NCBI RefSeq assembly: GCF_000427295.1
Contig: NZ_ATNM01000091.1
Span: 62,001 to 126,000, forward strand
Source of the DNA: Cyclobacterium qasimii M12-11B
Lineage (GTDB): Bacteria > Bacteroidota > Bacteroidia > Cytophagales > Cyclobacteriaceae
Length of the DNA stretch: 64,000 bases
Direction of reading: 5' to 3'
A program made the translations under genes and the position numbers. This document shows positions 7,934 to 16,433 of the stretch, piece by piece; positions within the stretch are counted from its first letter, which is position 1; each line of letters begins with the position of its first letter. Under the pieces are notes generated by a model, which saw only the letters and a program-made list of their open reading frames with translations, did no database searches and was not told the DNA's origin.

Positions 7934-9280
7934 TTATTTCTGTCCGCTCAATATTTCCCTAAAAACAGCAAGTGGGCTTGCTACAGAGGTAAGGTAAACG
8001 GGGTTTTGGGTTCCGCCCTCCTTATCAAAGCATTCATAAGGCGCACCAAAAGCTGTTCCCTTTCTAAAATCATTTTCTATTAACTCATCTATGTATTCCG
8101 TCGCCAATTGTTTGGCAAGCTCAGGACTGCTTTGGTGAATGGCATAAGCCACCCAGCCGGTAGGAGTTCCCCAATAAGCGCCATTTTGATAAGTGTTTTT
8201 CGCTGCTATAGACTTTTCCCAGACTTTATTTTCATCAAAATCATGGTCTGTAGGTACATGCCTGATATTCCCACGATAGCTAATAGTACCCTTCTTATAA
8301 GCTTCCATCAAAACCTCACTGGCAGCAGCAAGTTCTTCACCTTCTAAAACGCCCAGGTAAACCGCAAGGGAAGTTCCCCAAACATCCGGTTGTGCACTCA
8401 GTTTTGTGGATGCCTTTAAAAATCCGCTGTCATCTCTGAACACATTGGGTATGCTTTCCTTGATAGCCTTTGCTATTTGCTGGTATTTCACGGCCAGCTC
8501 TGGGCGGTTCATAATTGAGAAAAGCGCTGACAGTTCCAAGGCAGCTCTGTACTTAAGCAGAGATGGATACAGTAACTCACCTGTGAATTCAATCGCATCC
8601 CTAAACCCAAAATCTACGCCTCTAAATTTCTCAGAGGCAATTACCAACTGATTTTCTAACCCAGAAGGAGGTACGTGAAAAGCCAGTGTAAGCCTCTCTA
8701 TTAAATTCAAACCATTGATTTCTTCCGAGAGAATTGACATCCCCCCATTCGCTTTCACATAAATATACGCCATGTGGACAAACATAAACTGATCCCCATA
8801 GGGAGGAAGGCTACCCCATTTTTCTGTCCCTTGATCGGTAAAACTATATGTTCCTGGGAAATAAATGGGAAGGCCATCATCTATTCGGATATGGTCAGCA
8901 ATTGCTCCCACAGGAATCATACTTCCACCTGATGTAATCCATGTTTGATTTGCTTGTGTTTGAGCTGTGAGCAATAACATGTGCTTTTGTTCTTCTAGCG
9001 AAATCAGCCCAGTTTCTAAGGACATTGCATAGTCCCTAATCCAGAATGAAGGGTAAGCATTTCTTCCTCCAGGCCGGATTAGCGTCCCGCCTGTGTTGTT
9101 TGCCCCAAACGCATCAGATATAAATTGGTTTGGATAGATCCTGGACGCTTCAAGTACTGCTTCAGTTAAACCTTCCAGAAACTCAAATTGATCTTTGGAT
9201 AAAACTTCGGTCTTATCAAGTGTTTGCCCTTGTAGCAAAAAGGGAGCGGACAACATCAAATATGCCAAAACTAAAAACAT
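7934..9280 (-). CDS. Secreted (alpha/alpha)6-barrel glycosidase-like protein
   Basis: A 448-aa protein with an N-terminal signal peptide (hydrophobic FLVLAYLMLSAPFLL, cleavage likely after LLQGQ). The body contains SFWIRDYAMSLE, WITSGGSMIP, PYGDQFMFVHMAY and GAYWGTPTGWVAYAI, a pattern of evenly spaced helical hairpins with aromatic and acidic residues as in six-hairpin glycosidases (glycogen-debranching or GH63/GH125-like superfamily). I cannot place it in a GH family by eye. It starts 7 bases after the nucleoside hydrolase stop, so the two are probably co-transcribed and both exported to the periplasm. Confidence 0.6.
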   Translation of the reverse strand: MFLVLAYLMLSAPFLLQGQTLDKTEVLSKDQFEFLEGLTEAVLEASRIYPNQFISDAFGANNTGGTLIRPGGRNAYPSFWIRDYAMSLETGLISLEEQKHMLLLTAQTQANQTWITSGGSMIPVGAIADHIRIDDGLPIYFPGTYSFTDQGTEKWGSLPPYGDQFMFVHMAYIYVKANGGMSILSEEINGLNLIERLTLAFHVPPSGLENQLVIASEKFRGVDFGFRDAIEFTGELLYPSLLKYRAALELSALFSIMNRPELAVKYQQIAKAIKESIPNVFRDDSGFLKASTKLSAQPDVWGTSLAVYLGVLEGEELAAASEVLMEAYKKGTISYRGNIRHVPTDHDFDENKVWEKSIAAKNTYQNGAYWGTPTGWVAYAIHQSSPELAKQLATEYIDELIENDFRKGTAFGAPYECFDKEGGTQNPVYLTSVASPLAVFREILSGQK

Positions 9281-9287
9281 GATCTAT

Positions 9288-10352
9288 TCATTTCGCAATT
9301 GATTTTTTGGGGCTAGCACTAATGGCCGAATTTAACTTGACAGCAAATGCTTTGTCAACATCCTTTCGCTGTAATACAAAATGGTGCAAAGGGTTGACCT
9401 TGTCAGAAACCCATCTACTCCCCTCTTCCATATCAAAGGTTAAAGCACCAGGCCCTAACTCTTGTAAAAATTCACCTGGCCCAATTACTGCATAATAAAC
9501 AGTAGCCAGATCCCAACTTGGCCTTTGATCCTTAATTCTTTTACTTTCCACATTCCAAAGCCAGTCCCTATATGCTGTTCTAAGAATGTTTCCAGGGCTT
9601 AATGCTTCGAGAGATTCTCCAGTAAAAACCTTTGCTCCTGCATCCACAAAATAAGTAGGTTTTGGAAAATGGTCTATTAAGTAATCGGTATAGCTAGCCG
9701 TATTGTTTCTGAAAAAATTCCAATCTTTCACCCCCACTCCTTCTTCATTGGATGCCCCCAATGCACCAAGTGCCACCCATCTTTTCACTTTTTGAGTTAC
9801 TAATTCTAAACCAGTCAATGGGGAATCACTACCTGGGGACGATTTAAGTAATTCATACAAACCTTTGGTATGGCCTATAGTGATATAGGTAACTGAGTTG
9901 TCCGCTGTTTGTATCAGGAGTTTTCTATTTAGAGCAGTTTGCTCCATGGCATCATGATTATGAACCAATTTATTTTTATAAGCCACAGTGTCTTTGGCAA
10001 GCTTTTCAGCATGCATTTTATCCTTTGGATCCCCAAAGTTCAGGTCATGACTGGCTCCTACCGGTATTTCAGGTCTCCCATAGTAAACGTTGATGGCATC
10101 AATTATACCGACCCCATAAGGGACTTTTCCAGAACTATAGATCACTCCAAGTATTTCCACTTTTCCTTGGTCAGCAAAATGGTGTAACAAAGCCATGGCC
10201 CCTACATCATCACAATCGGAACCCATATCTGTATCCAGTATAATTTTCTCAGCCTGACCTATTGAATCATAAGGCTGAGAAAATAGAAAGGCAAAAAGGA
10301 AGACACAAAAAAACGGATGGAGCAAATTAATTTTCGAAATACGGTTGAGCAT
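9288..10352 (-). CDS. Secreted nucleoside hydrolase family protein
   Basis: A 354-aa protein with a signal peptide (LLHPFFCVFLFAFLFSQPYD) and then the signature ILDTDMGSDCDDVGAM, the Asp cluster that binds calcium and the ribose in inosine/uridine-preferring nucleoside hydrolases. The family cleaves the N-glycosidic bond of ribonucleosides; distant members act on other ribosides, so the substrate is open. It is the first gene of a two-gene unit with the glycosidase-like protein downstream, suggesting periplasmic scavenging of a glycoside or nucleoside. Confidence 0.8.
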   Translation of the reverse strand: MLNRISKINLLHPFFCVFLFAFLFSQPYDSIGQAEKIILDTDMGSDCDDVGAMALLHHFADQGKVEILGVIYSSGKVPYGVGIIDAINVYYGRPEIPVGASHDLNFGDPKDKMHAEKLAKDTVAYKNKLVHNHDAMEQTALNRKLLIQTADNSVTYITIGHTKGLYELLKSSPGSDSPLTGLELVTQKVKRWVALGALGASNEEGVGVKDWNFFRNNTASYTDYLIDHFPKPTYFVDAGAKVFTGESLEALSPGNILRTAYRDWLWNVESKRIKDQRPSWDLATVYYAVIGPGEFLQELGPGALTFDMEEGSRWVSDKVNPLHHFVLQRKDVDKAFAVKLNSAISASPKKSIAK

Positions 10353-10636
10353 ACTTTAAACTATGATTTATAAAACTAAAGACACTGAAAATAAAAGTTA
10401 GAAATCTCCTATTCTCCAGAACAAGGTATTTCTATCGGTACCTATTCCCAAGTCTTGAAACACATAAAACAATAATGAACAGCATCATTATAATGTGTTA
10501 GAAAATTAGGCAATTCTATTTTTTAGATTCAAATAATTCTAAATTTAGGTATTCTGACTTAAAAACCAAGGTAGTTAAATCAAGGGTTAAGTGATAAAAT
10601 CACACCTCAAACCCTGCCCTTAGTTGTTTTTTTTGG
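10353..10636. other. Intergenic region between nucleoside hydrolase and small ORF
   Basis: AT-rich. It must contain the promoter of the minus-strand nucleoside hydrolase; a TAACTTTT box near 10420 on the minus strand is a weak candidate. AGGGTT/AACCCT near 10583-10616 flanks a nested GTGAT-AAA-ATCAC hairpin. No gene is seen. Confidence 0.3.
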
Positions 10637-10774
10637 TATCTTTGCGCTCTGAAAATGAGAATAAAACCTGATTTTTCTTTTGATAATCTGGGAATTGACT
10701 TTGTACATCTCAAAGTTGATGAATTGGAAAGGATAGAGAAGTTGATTGAGTTAAAGAATTCGGCTTCTATTTAA
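10637..10774 (+). CDS. Possible 39-aa protein with its own -7 box
   Basis: An ATG at 10655 opens a 39-codon frame ending TAA at 10774 (core IDFVHLKVDELERIEKLIEL). A TATCTTTG -7 box at 10637-10644 sits 10 bases before the ATG, a typical Bacteroidota spacing, but no TTTG is visible at the right distance upstream. The coding frame itself is 10655-10774. The predicted C-terminal half is an amphipathic helix. I recognise no family; it could be chance. Confidence 0.35.
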   Translation, partial: YLCALKMRIKPDFSFDNLGIDFVHLKVDELERIEKLIELKNSASI

Positions 10775-10881
10775 AAAGCTGCTATTTAAACCTGAATCCC
10801 TTTTCAACTTATACGACCCAAATCACACTTATAATACGGCTGGTTTTCCTTCAGTCTTATAGGGGGAATAGAATAAATAGC

Positions 10882-10911
10882 CTTTAAACTGTTTAAAGCA
10901 GAATAAATTTG
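10882..10911 (+). promoter_or_regulatory. Candidate lysS promoter with overlapping palindrome
   Basis: A TAAATTTG -7 box at 10904-10911 lies 73 bases before the lysS ATG. Just upstream, in the promoter spacer/-33 zone, is a perfect palindrome CTTTAAAC-T-GTTTAAAG (10882-10898). No clear TTTG -33 is seen, so the palindrome may be an operator or activator site, or chance in AT-rich DNA. Confidence 0.4.
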
Positions 10912-10984
10912 AAGGATATTGCACAATCTATGTTAAAAGAAAAAATCTAAAAAACTTCCAAAAATAGCATAACTGATATTATCC

Positions 10985-12706
10985 ATGCAATTACTGAACG
11001 AACAGGAGATAGAAAGAAGAAAAGACCGGGAGGCATTAATTAATTTGGGAATTGATCCATACCCAGCCCTTTCTTACCCTATAAATGCCACCGCGGCAGA
11101 CATTCATCAAAATTACGAAAATCGTAAAAACGATTACAAAGCAATAACCATAGCGGGAAGGCTTATGACCAGAAGGATCATGGGTTCTGCCAGCTTTGCA
11201 GAAATACAAGACAGTACTGGCAGGCTTCAGATCTACGTTAAAAGAGATGATCTTTGTCCTGATGAAGATAAAACCCTTTACAATACTGTATTTAAAAAGC
11301 TATTGGGTATCGGGGATTTCATTGGACTTAAAGGATTTATTTTCACCACCCAGACTGGCGAAATTTCTTTGCATGTTCAGGAATTCATCTTATTGGCTAA
11401 ATCAGTAAAGCCACTCCCTATAGTCAAGAGAGACGATGAAGGAAATGTATTTGATGGATTTAAAGATCCAGAACTAAGATATAGACAACGGTATGTTGAC
11501 CTTATTGTCAACCCTGAGGTAAAAGAAACCTTTGTCACACGGTCCAAAATCATTTCCACCATGCGAAGGTACTTTGATGACCATGGCTGGATGGAAGTAG
11601 AGACGCCAATATTACAACAGGTGCATGGAGGTGCGGCAGCAAAGCCTTTTGAAACACACCATAATGCATTGGATACTCCTTTATTTTTAAGAATCGCCAA
11701 TGAGCTTTATTTAAAGCGATTGATCGTAGGTGGTTTTGAGGGCGTATATGAAATAGGTAAAATGTTTCGTAACGAAGGCATGGACAGAACGCATAATCCT
11801 GAGTTCACCTCTATGGAGATTTATGTCGCCTATAAGGATTACATCTGGATGATGGAAATGGTTGAGAACCTAATTTCACAGATTGCAACCAAAGTTTTGG
11901 GCACTACTCAAGCAAAGGTTGGCGATAAGGTGATTGAATTTGAAGGGCCCTACAGGCGCTTGTCCATGTTTGAATCTATACAGGAATATACCGGTATAGA
12001 TGTCAGCCAAATGGATGAAAAAGGCTTGAGGGAAGTCTGTAAGGACATGGGAATCGATGTAGATGACAGCATGGGTAAGGGTAAATTGATCGATGAGATA
12101 TTTGGAGAAAAGGTAGAAGAACACCTGATCCAACCAACTTATATTACCGACTACCCTATAGAGATGACCCCACTTGCTAAAAAGCATCGATCCAAACCAG
12201 GATTAGTGGAAAGATTTGAATTGTTTGTCAATGGCAAAGAGATTGCCAATGCCTATACGGAGTTGAATGACCCAATAGACCAGAGAGAGCGATTTGAAGA
12301 CCAACTCAAACTAGCCCAAAGAGGTGATGACGAAGCCATGGCCATGGATGAAGATTTTCTCCGGTCTTTGGAATACGGCATGCCTCCTACGTCTGGATTG
12401 GGCATAGGTATAGACAGGCTTTGCATGATGCTTACCAACCAAAGCACCATTCAGGAAGTTTTATTCTTTCCGCAAATGAAGCCTGAGAAAACCATAAAAG
12501 TTGCTACGGATGAGGAGTTTATAGGATTAGGTATCCATCCTGGTCTTGTTCCAGCTATTAGGGAACTTAACATCCACACCATTGAACAACTTAAAGGACT
12601 GAACCCTAATAAGCTTTTTAATGATGTTTGTGGTAAAAAGAAAAAATTGAAGTTGGAAGTACCCAACCCCAGCAAGGAAGATGTTTCCAACTGGATAAAT
12701 GGTTAA
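10985..12706 (+). CDS. lysS: Lysyl-tRNA synthetase, class II
   Basis: A 573-aa synthetase. An OB-fold anticodon-binding domain occupies about residues 55-165, followed by the class II core with motif 2 FRNEGMDRTHNPEFTSMEIY and motif 3 SGLGIGIDRLCMML. After motif 3 there is a C-terminal extension of about 65 residues (IHPGLVPAIRELNIHTIEQL onward) that E. coli LysS lacks but that Bacteroidota enzymes commonly carry. It attaches lysine to tRNA-Lys. It is a single-gene unit on the plus strand, closed by a strong terminator. Confidence 0.97.
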   Translation: MQLLNEQEIERRKDREALINLGIDPYPALSYPINATAADIHQNYENRKNDYKAITIAGRLMTRRIMGSASFAEIQDSTGRLQIYVKRDDLCPDEDKTLYNTVFKKLLGIGDFIGLKGFIFTTQTGEISLHVQEFILLAKSVKPLPIVKRDDEGNVFDGFKDPELRYRQRYVDLIVNPEVKETFVTRSKIISTMRRYFDDHGWMEVETPILQQVHGGAAAKPFETHHNALDTPLFLRIANELYLKRLIVGGFEGVYEIGKMFRNEGMDRTHNPEFTSMEIYVAYKDYIWMMEMVENLISQIATKVLGTTQAKVGDKVIEFEGPYRRLSMFESIQEYTGIDVSQMDEKGLREVCKDMGIDVDDSMGKGKLIDEIFGEKVEEHLIQPTYITDYPIEMTPLAKKHRSKPGLVERFELFVNGKEIANAYTELNDPIDQRERFEDQLKLAQRGDDEAMAMDEDFLRSLEYGMPPTSGLGIGIDRLCMMLTNQSTIQEVLFFPQMKPEKTIKVATDEEFIGLGIHPGLVPAIRELNIHTIEQLKGLNPNKLFNDVCGKKKKLKLEVPNPSKEDVSNWING

Positions 12707-12710
12707 AAGG

Positions 12711-12745
12711 AAAGCCCGAAGCAATAATCGCTTCGGGCTTTTTTT
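12711..12745 (+). terminator. lysS terminator
   Basis: A 12-bp stem AAAGCCCGAAGC / GCTTCGGGCTTT (12711-12722 and 12730-12741) with a 7-base loop and a T-run, four bases after the lysS stop. Confidence 0.92.
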
Positions 12746-12802
12746 ATGCCCTAATCATAAGACTTAATAAGATGGCTTTGCCTTACCTCAGTCTCAAGTC
12801 CT

Positions 12803-13285
12803 CTAGTGTTCCCAAAAATTAGGTGGCACTATCCCCAATGCACGCAGGTATACATATCCTTGCCCTCTGTGATGCACTTCATTGTCAATAAAATACATCA
12901 AAGAACAATAAACCTTGTTTTCATACTGGCCAAAAGCTTTCACAGTATCCTGAAAATCTTCAGTTGAAAGCTTGGGAAACCATTCGTCTATTTCAATTGT
13001 AGCCTGATCCCAAAGCGCTAATAATTTTTCTTTGCTTTCTTCTACCCCATGCTCTTCATTTAGCGGCTCCCATTCCCTGGTCACAAGGCCTTTGATCCCC
13101 GGGCCTGCTATTCCTATTAATTCCTGAGCCATTTCTCCAAAAGGACGCATTTCCCCCAAAGTAAAGTGAAAAAGTTGCTCTTCCGGAAATGCCTCAATTA
13201 TCCGACGTGTAAGCCCTCGGTGTCCTTGCCAGTGCTTTAATAGTTGCTCTTGTGAAATGATCATTTGAAGTTCATTGGTTTCCAT
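12803..13285 (-). CDS. DinB-family protein
   Basis: A 160-aa protein starting at ATG 13285 (METNELQMI); the frame stays open upstream but that stretch contains the promoter. It has the four-helix DinB/YfiT pattern with candidate metal-binding histidines HWQGHRG near the N-terminus and DNEVHHRGQGYVYLRALG near the C-terminus. These proteins are metal-binding and often thiol-related or stress-induced; the exact reaction is unknown. It is divergent from a WYL-domain regulator 155 bases away, a pairing that suggests regulation by that protein. Confidence 0.82.
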   Translation of the reverse strand: METNELQMIISQEQLLKHWQGHRGLTRRIIEAFPEEQLFHFTLGEMRPFGEMAQELIGIAGPGIKGLVTREWEPLNEEHGVEESKEKLLALWDQATIEIDEWFPKLSTEDFQDTVKAFGQYENKVYCSLMYFIDNEVHHRGQGYVYLRALGIVPPNFWEH

Positions 13286-13323
13286 AATACAAGTTTTTTT
13301 AAGTGAATAATGAATGCTTATGA

Positions 13324-13358
13324 CAAACTTAGGCACCGCTAGTGACAGCCCTATGTCA
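13324..13358 (-). promoter_or_regulatory. DinB-gene promoter with candidate operator
   Basis: A minus-strand -7 box TAAGTTTG at 13324-13331 serves the DinB-family gene. In place of a good -33 TTTG there is an inverted repeat TGACA-N6-TGTCA at 13343-13358, and another TGACA half-site 22 bases away at 13321-13325. It probably binds the divergently encoded regulator (inference). Confidence 0.5.
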
Positions 13359-13363
13359 GTAGG

Positions 13364-13394
13364 TTTGAAAAAAAATAGCACATGGTTAAATGTT
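13364..13394 (+). promoter_or_regulatory. Candidate promoter of the WYL regulator gene
   Basis: TTTG at 13364-13367 and TAAATGTT at 13387-13394, 19 bases apart. The -7 match is partial. The TTTG lies six bases from the TGACA-N6-TGTCA repeat, so one site could control both directions. Confidence 0.35.
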
Positions 13395-13440
13395 TTTTTA
13401 GTGTGAAAATTTCATTAGTTTTAATTGACCTCAATCCTCC

Positions 13441-14412
13441 ATGAATAGATTAAACAGACTTACCGCCATACTCACCCAATTGCAGAGCAAAAGGCACATC
13501 ACAGCAGAAGAAATCTCGAAAAGATTTGATATAAGCCTGAGGACAGTTTATAGAGATGTCAGAGCACTTGAGGAAGCCGGAGTGCCATTAACAGGCGAGA
13601 CGGGCAAAGGATACGCCTTGGTTGAAGGATATAGACTACCACCAGTAATGTTTGATGAAAAAGAAGCCTATTCATTATTGTTGGCAGAAAAAGTAATCGA
13701 ACAATTTACAGATAGAGAAATAAGTGAAAGATTTAAATCGGCACTGATCAAAATTAAATCCGTATTAAAAGACCGTCAAAAATATGCATTAGATCACCTT
13801 GATCAACAGGTTGCTTTTTATAGCAAGGATATACACGACTCTAACAGAAATGAGCAGGTAATTCAAGGGATTTTATCGGGCTTGGCTGATAACAGCGTCT
13901 TACAATTTAACTACACAAGCTTTCTAAAAGAAGAGAATACCAGTAGAGCAGTAGAACCAGTCGGTATGTACTATTCGAAAGAAAACTGGTACTTAATTGC
14001 CTATTGCAAACTCCGTGAAGATTATAGAACTTTTAGGATAGATCGAATCCGAAATCTGGAGATAGGTGAGGCTATTTTCAACACCAATCATCCCACTTTA
14101 AAAGCCTATTTAAAAAAAATGGAAGAGGGGCATGAACTGACTAAAATAGTAATACAGATGGAACCTTCATTTGTCAAGTATATAGATACCCAAAAATACA
14201 ATCATGGCTTTGTATTGCAGGAGACTATAGGGCAGAAAGTACAGCTTACTTTTATGGTTGGTTCTTTGGAGTACTTTGCTCGCTGGGTCATTTCTTTGGC
14301 AGACATTATTAATGTCATACAACCCAAGGCACTTTCTGACAGGTTAGAAGTTTTACTTACTACTATGATTAAAAAGCTAAAAGAAGGAGGTCAAACTCAG
14401 GAAGCCAATTGA
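13441..14412 (+). CDS. YafY-type HTH/WYL transcriptional regulator
   Basis: A 323-aa protein. An N-terminal HTH_11 domain covers residues 1-60 (LQSKRHITAEEISKRFDIS, then the recognition helix LRTVYRDVRALEEAGVPL). A WYL domain lies around residues 140-230 (AVEPVGMYYSKENWYLIAYC, RTFRIDRIRNLEI), and a WCX C-terminal domain follows. WYL regulators sense small ligands or nucleic acids and often control divergently oriented stress genes. Here the divergent DinB gene is the obvious target. Confidence 0.88.
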   Translation: MNRLNRLTAILTQLQSKRHITAEEISKRFDISLRTVYRDVRALEEAGVPLTGETGKGYALVEGYRLPPVMFDEKEAYSLLLAEKVIEQFTDREISERFKSALIKIKSVLKDRQKYALDHLDQQVAFYSKDIHDSNRNEQVIQGILSGLADNSVLQFNYTSFLKEENTSRAVEPVGMYYSKENWYLIAYCKLREDYRTFRIDRIRNLEIGEAIFNTNHPTLKAYLKKMEEGHELTKIVIQMEPSFVKYIDTQKYNHGFVLQETIGQKVQLTFMVGSLEYFARWVISLADIINVIQPKALSDRLEVLLTTMIKKLKEGGQTQEAN

Positions 14413-14436
14413 TCTAAAAGTCTCACCATAATCCTA

Positions 14437-14811
14437 TCATGGTGCATGTTGGTCAATCAAAATAACATTTCCATCCGGATCTTTGACCATTATGCTTTCA
14501 GGGCCTTTACTATTCTCTTTAGCTTCTTTATCAAGAGTCAAACCCTGTTTCTTAAGCGCTTGTTGAATTTCTCTAACATCTTGATAATCCTCCAGCACAT
14601 TAGCATCTGCATCCCACCCAGGATTAAAAGTCAAAATATTCCCTTCAAACATTCCTTCAAAAAGGCCAATTAGGGTATCCCCATTTTTCATAATGAGGTA
14701 ATGATTTTCCTCAGACCCTCCAAACTTTGAAAAGCCTAACTTTTCATAAAATTCTTTGGATGCTTTTAAGTTTTTTACGGCAAGACTGACAGAGAATGCA
14801 CCTAATTTCAT
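14437..14811 (-). CDS. VOC-superfamily (glyoxalase/bleomycin-resistance fold) protein
   Basis: A 124-aa single VOC domain. The two beta-alpha-beta-beta-beta modules are visible as FSVSLAVKNLKASKEFYEKL at residues 5-24 and IMVKDPDGNVILIDQH near the C-terminus. Members bind a metal and act on small molecules such as methylglyoxal adducts or antibiotics; the substrate here cannot be named. It is convergent with the WYL regulator gene (24-base gap), so it is probably a separate unit. Confidence 0.8.
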   Translation of the reverse strand: MKLGAFSVSLAVKNLKASKEFYEKLGFSKFGGSEENHYLIMKNGDTLIGLFEGMFEGNILTFNPGWDADANVLEDYQDVREIQQALKKQGLTLDKEAKENSKGPESIMVKDPDGNVILIDQHAP

Positions 14812-14898
14812 AATTGATAAGATTTAACTTTAACAATCAATTTAAAAAGGTGGAGAATTTAATGTCAAACATAAATTCCCCACCTCATTTATATTGCT

Positions 14899-15930
14899 CT
14901 AGGCAAGTGACCTTCTACAATATTCAAGGCAATTCTGAACTTCTTTAACAGCATCAGATCCTTCTGGCACCTTATATTCAAGCTCTATGGTAGCAGGGAA
15001 TTTATACTTTCTGCTTTGGATTTCACTCAATAATTCCACAATAGGTGTATCTCCTTCACCCCACGGAAGGTTGTGCTGCCCATTTGCCAGGGTTTGACGG
15101 TCCTTGGTATGCATGCTTAAGATGCGTTTGTGATGTTTTTGAAGTAAATCCATAATATCAGTATAACCTGCGGCGATATAATGGCCAGCATCTAAGTTCA
15201 AGACATTTCTGGGGCTTTGTGCCAAGGCAGTATCCCAGAAAGTTGGGGTCTGTTGCGTATGTCCATGGTATCCTACAGACATTTTATTTACCTCTCCCAT
15301 CTTGCCCAATTTCAAGGTACGGGCATCGTCAGCTGGATGTTCTAAGGTAACATGCGTAGCTCCCAAGGCCCTAGCTGCTTTCATGCCATAGGCAATTTCC
15401 GCATCGGTATTGTTTCTTCCAAAAGCACTGGGCTTGAAAGCATAAATGCTCACCCCAGCATCTTTGTACATTTTTCTAAACTTTTCGAATTTTTTATAAT
15501 CTGTTTTCGCACGCCAGTCCGCCACTGTATTAGAGTAAGCAGTGGCTTCTTTTTGCAGTTCACCGAATTCCTTGGCTTCATCAGCAGAAAGTTGTCCTCC
15601 ATCCCTCTTTTTACGGCCTAACTCATTGAACCTCCCTTTGTCCATGTTGGATTCAGGAATGCCTGCAAAAGACTCGGCCGGTCCACCCATTAGTTCTATG
15701 GCACTAATACCACTATCGGTAACATATTTAAGTGTGGCGTCTGCACTTTGATCCGCCATAGATCGGAAGGAATAGGTAATACAGCCTATCTGAACCCCGT
15801 TAATTTTCGAGTTCGGCTTGTTATAGTTTTTGATTATAGCTGGCGCTCCTTTTATCAACGAAGTTGAAGCCAACGCAAGGCCTGCAGTACCTAAAACGGA
15901 CTTTATTAAAAACTCTCTTCTATTTTTCAT
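14899..15930 (-). CDS. Tat-exported sugar phosphate isomerase/epimerase-like TIM barrel
   Basis: A 343-aa protein with a twin-arginine type leader (NRREFLIKSVLGTAGLALAS). The rest is an AP-endonuclease-2/xylose-isomerase-like TIM barrel: GCITYSFR, ISAIELMGGPAESF, THVTLEHPADD, VGYHGHTQQTPTFWD, NLDAGHYIAAG, LSMHTKDR and ATIELEYKVPEGSD carry the expected metal-binding Glu, His and Asp residues. Such exported isomerases are common in Bacteroidota sugar-utilisation genes. Substrate unknown. It stands alone here. Confidence 0.82.
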   Translation of the reverse strand: MKNRREFLIKSVLGTAGLALASTSLIKGAPAIIKNYNKPNSKINGVQIGCITYSFRSMADQSADATLKYVTDSGISAIELMGGPAESFAGIPESNMDKGRFNELGRKKRDGGQLSADEAKEFGELQKEATAYSNTVADWRAKTDYKKFEKFRKMYKDAGVSIYAFKPSAFGRNNTDAEIAYGMKAARALGATHVTLEHPADDARTLKLGKMGEVNKMSVGYHGHTQQTPTFWDTALAQSPRNVLNLDAGHYIAAGYTDIMDLLQKHHKRILSMHTKDRQTLANGQHNLPWGEGDTPIVELLSEIQSRKYKFPATIELEYKVPEGSDAVKEVQNCLEYCRRSLA

Positions 15931-16364
15931 TGGATGGGAATTTAGGTTTAAACTGTAAGATAAGAATTGGCTGATTAAAAATTATTCTTTTCGACCAAAA
16001 ACGCTAAAAATCTACCAAATAATTAGTAGGAAATGCCGTGAATTAAGGCCTTTTATAAAATGGATTTACCCAAACTACAGGATATGGAGAATTGATTCAA
16101 CCATAAATGGGGAATAGCCATTCTAGTAAGTGGTGGAAGTACTTACTTAGAAAAATCCGGAAATCTTATCGTACAACTCCATTTAATGCTTAATTAATTT
16201 ACTTTATTCACTTTATCAATCTAGACTATTCCATCGCGTCCTAATAAATAGCATTGAAAAGACCAAACCTTTCAGCTTCCGATGGAAGCGCGAATTCAGA
16301 AAATAGTTCAATTTGGTTTTGGCAGCATTGCTGGATTTTCAGGGACTACCTACAAGGATTTAAA
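15931..16364. other. Non-coding spacer
   Basis: No supported gene. An inverted repeat AGTAAGT (16125-16131) / ACTTACT (16141-16147) is present. A 36-codon plus-strand frame near 16281-16391 runs into the terminator and is probably chance. Confidence 0.35.
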
Positions 16365-16402
16365 TAAAAAAGGCCCGAAACAAAAATGCTAGTTTCAGGC
16401 CT
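16365..16402 (-). terminator. Terminator of the 405-aa hypothetical gene
   Basis: On the minus strand AGGCCTGAAAC pairs with GTTTCGGGCCT (one G-T pair; 16371-16381 and 16392-16402), followed by TTTTTT. It lies 32 bases past the gene's stop. Confidence 0.88.
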
Positions 16403-16433
16403 TCCTCTTGATCAACTTATCAATTGGGTCTAC

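Noticed and set aside
10985-12706. T-box or lysine riboswitch before lysS
   Set aside because: The leader is short and lacks the conserved T-box or lysine-aptamer features.
13286-13381. N-terminal extension of the DinB-family protein
   Set aside because: The extension covers the promoter and operator candidate; ATG 13285 gives the normal DinB length.
16281-16391. 36-codon plus-strand frame MEARIQKIVQFGFG...
   Set aside because: Its 3' part is the terminator hairpin of the opposite gene; no promoter.
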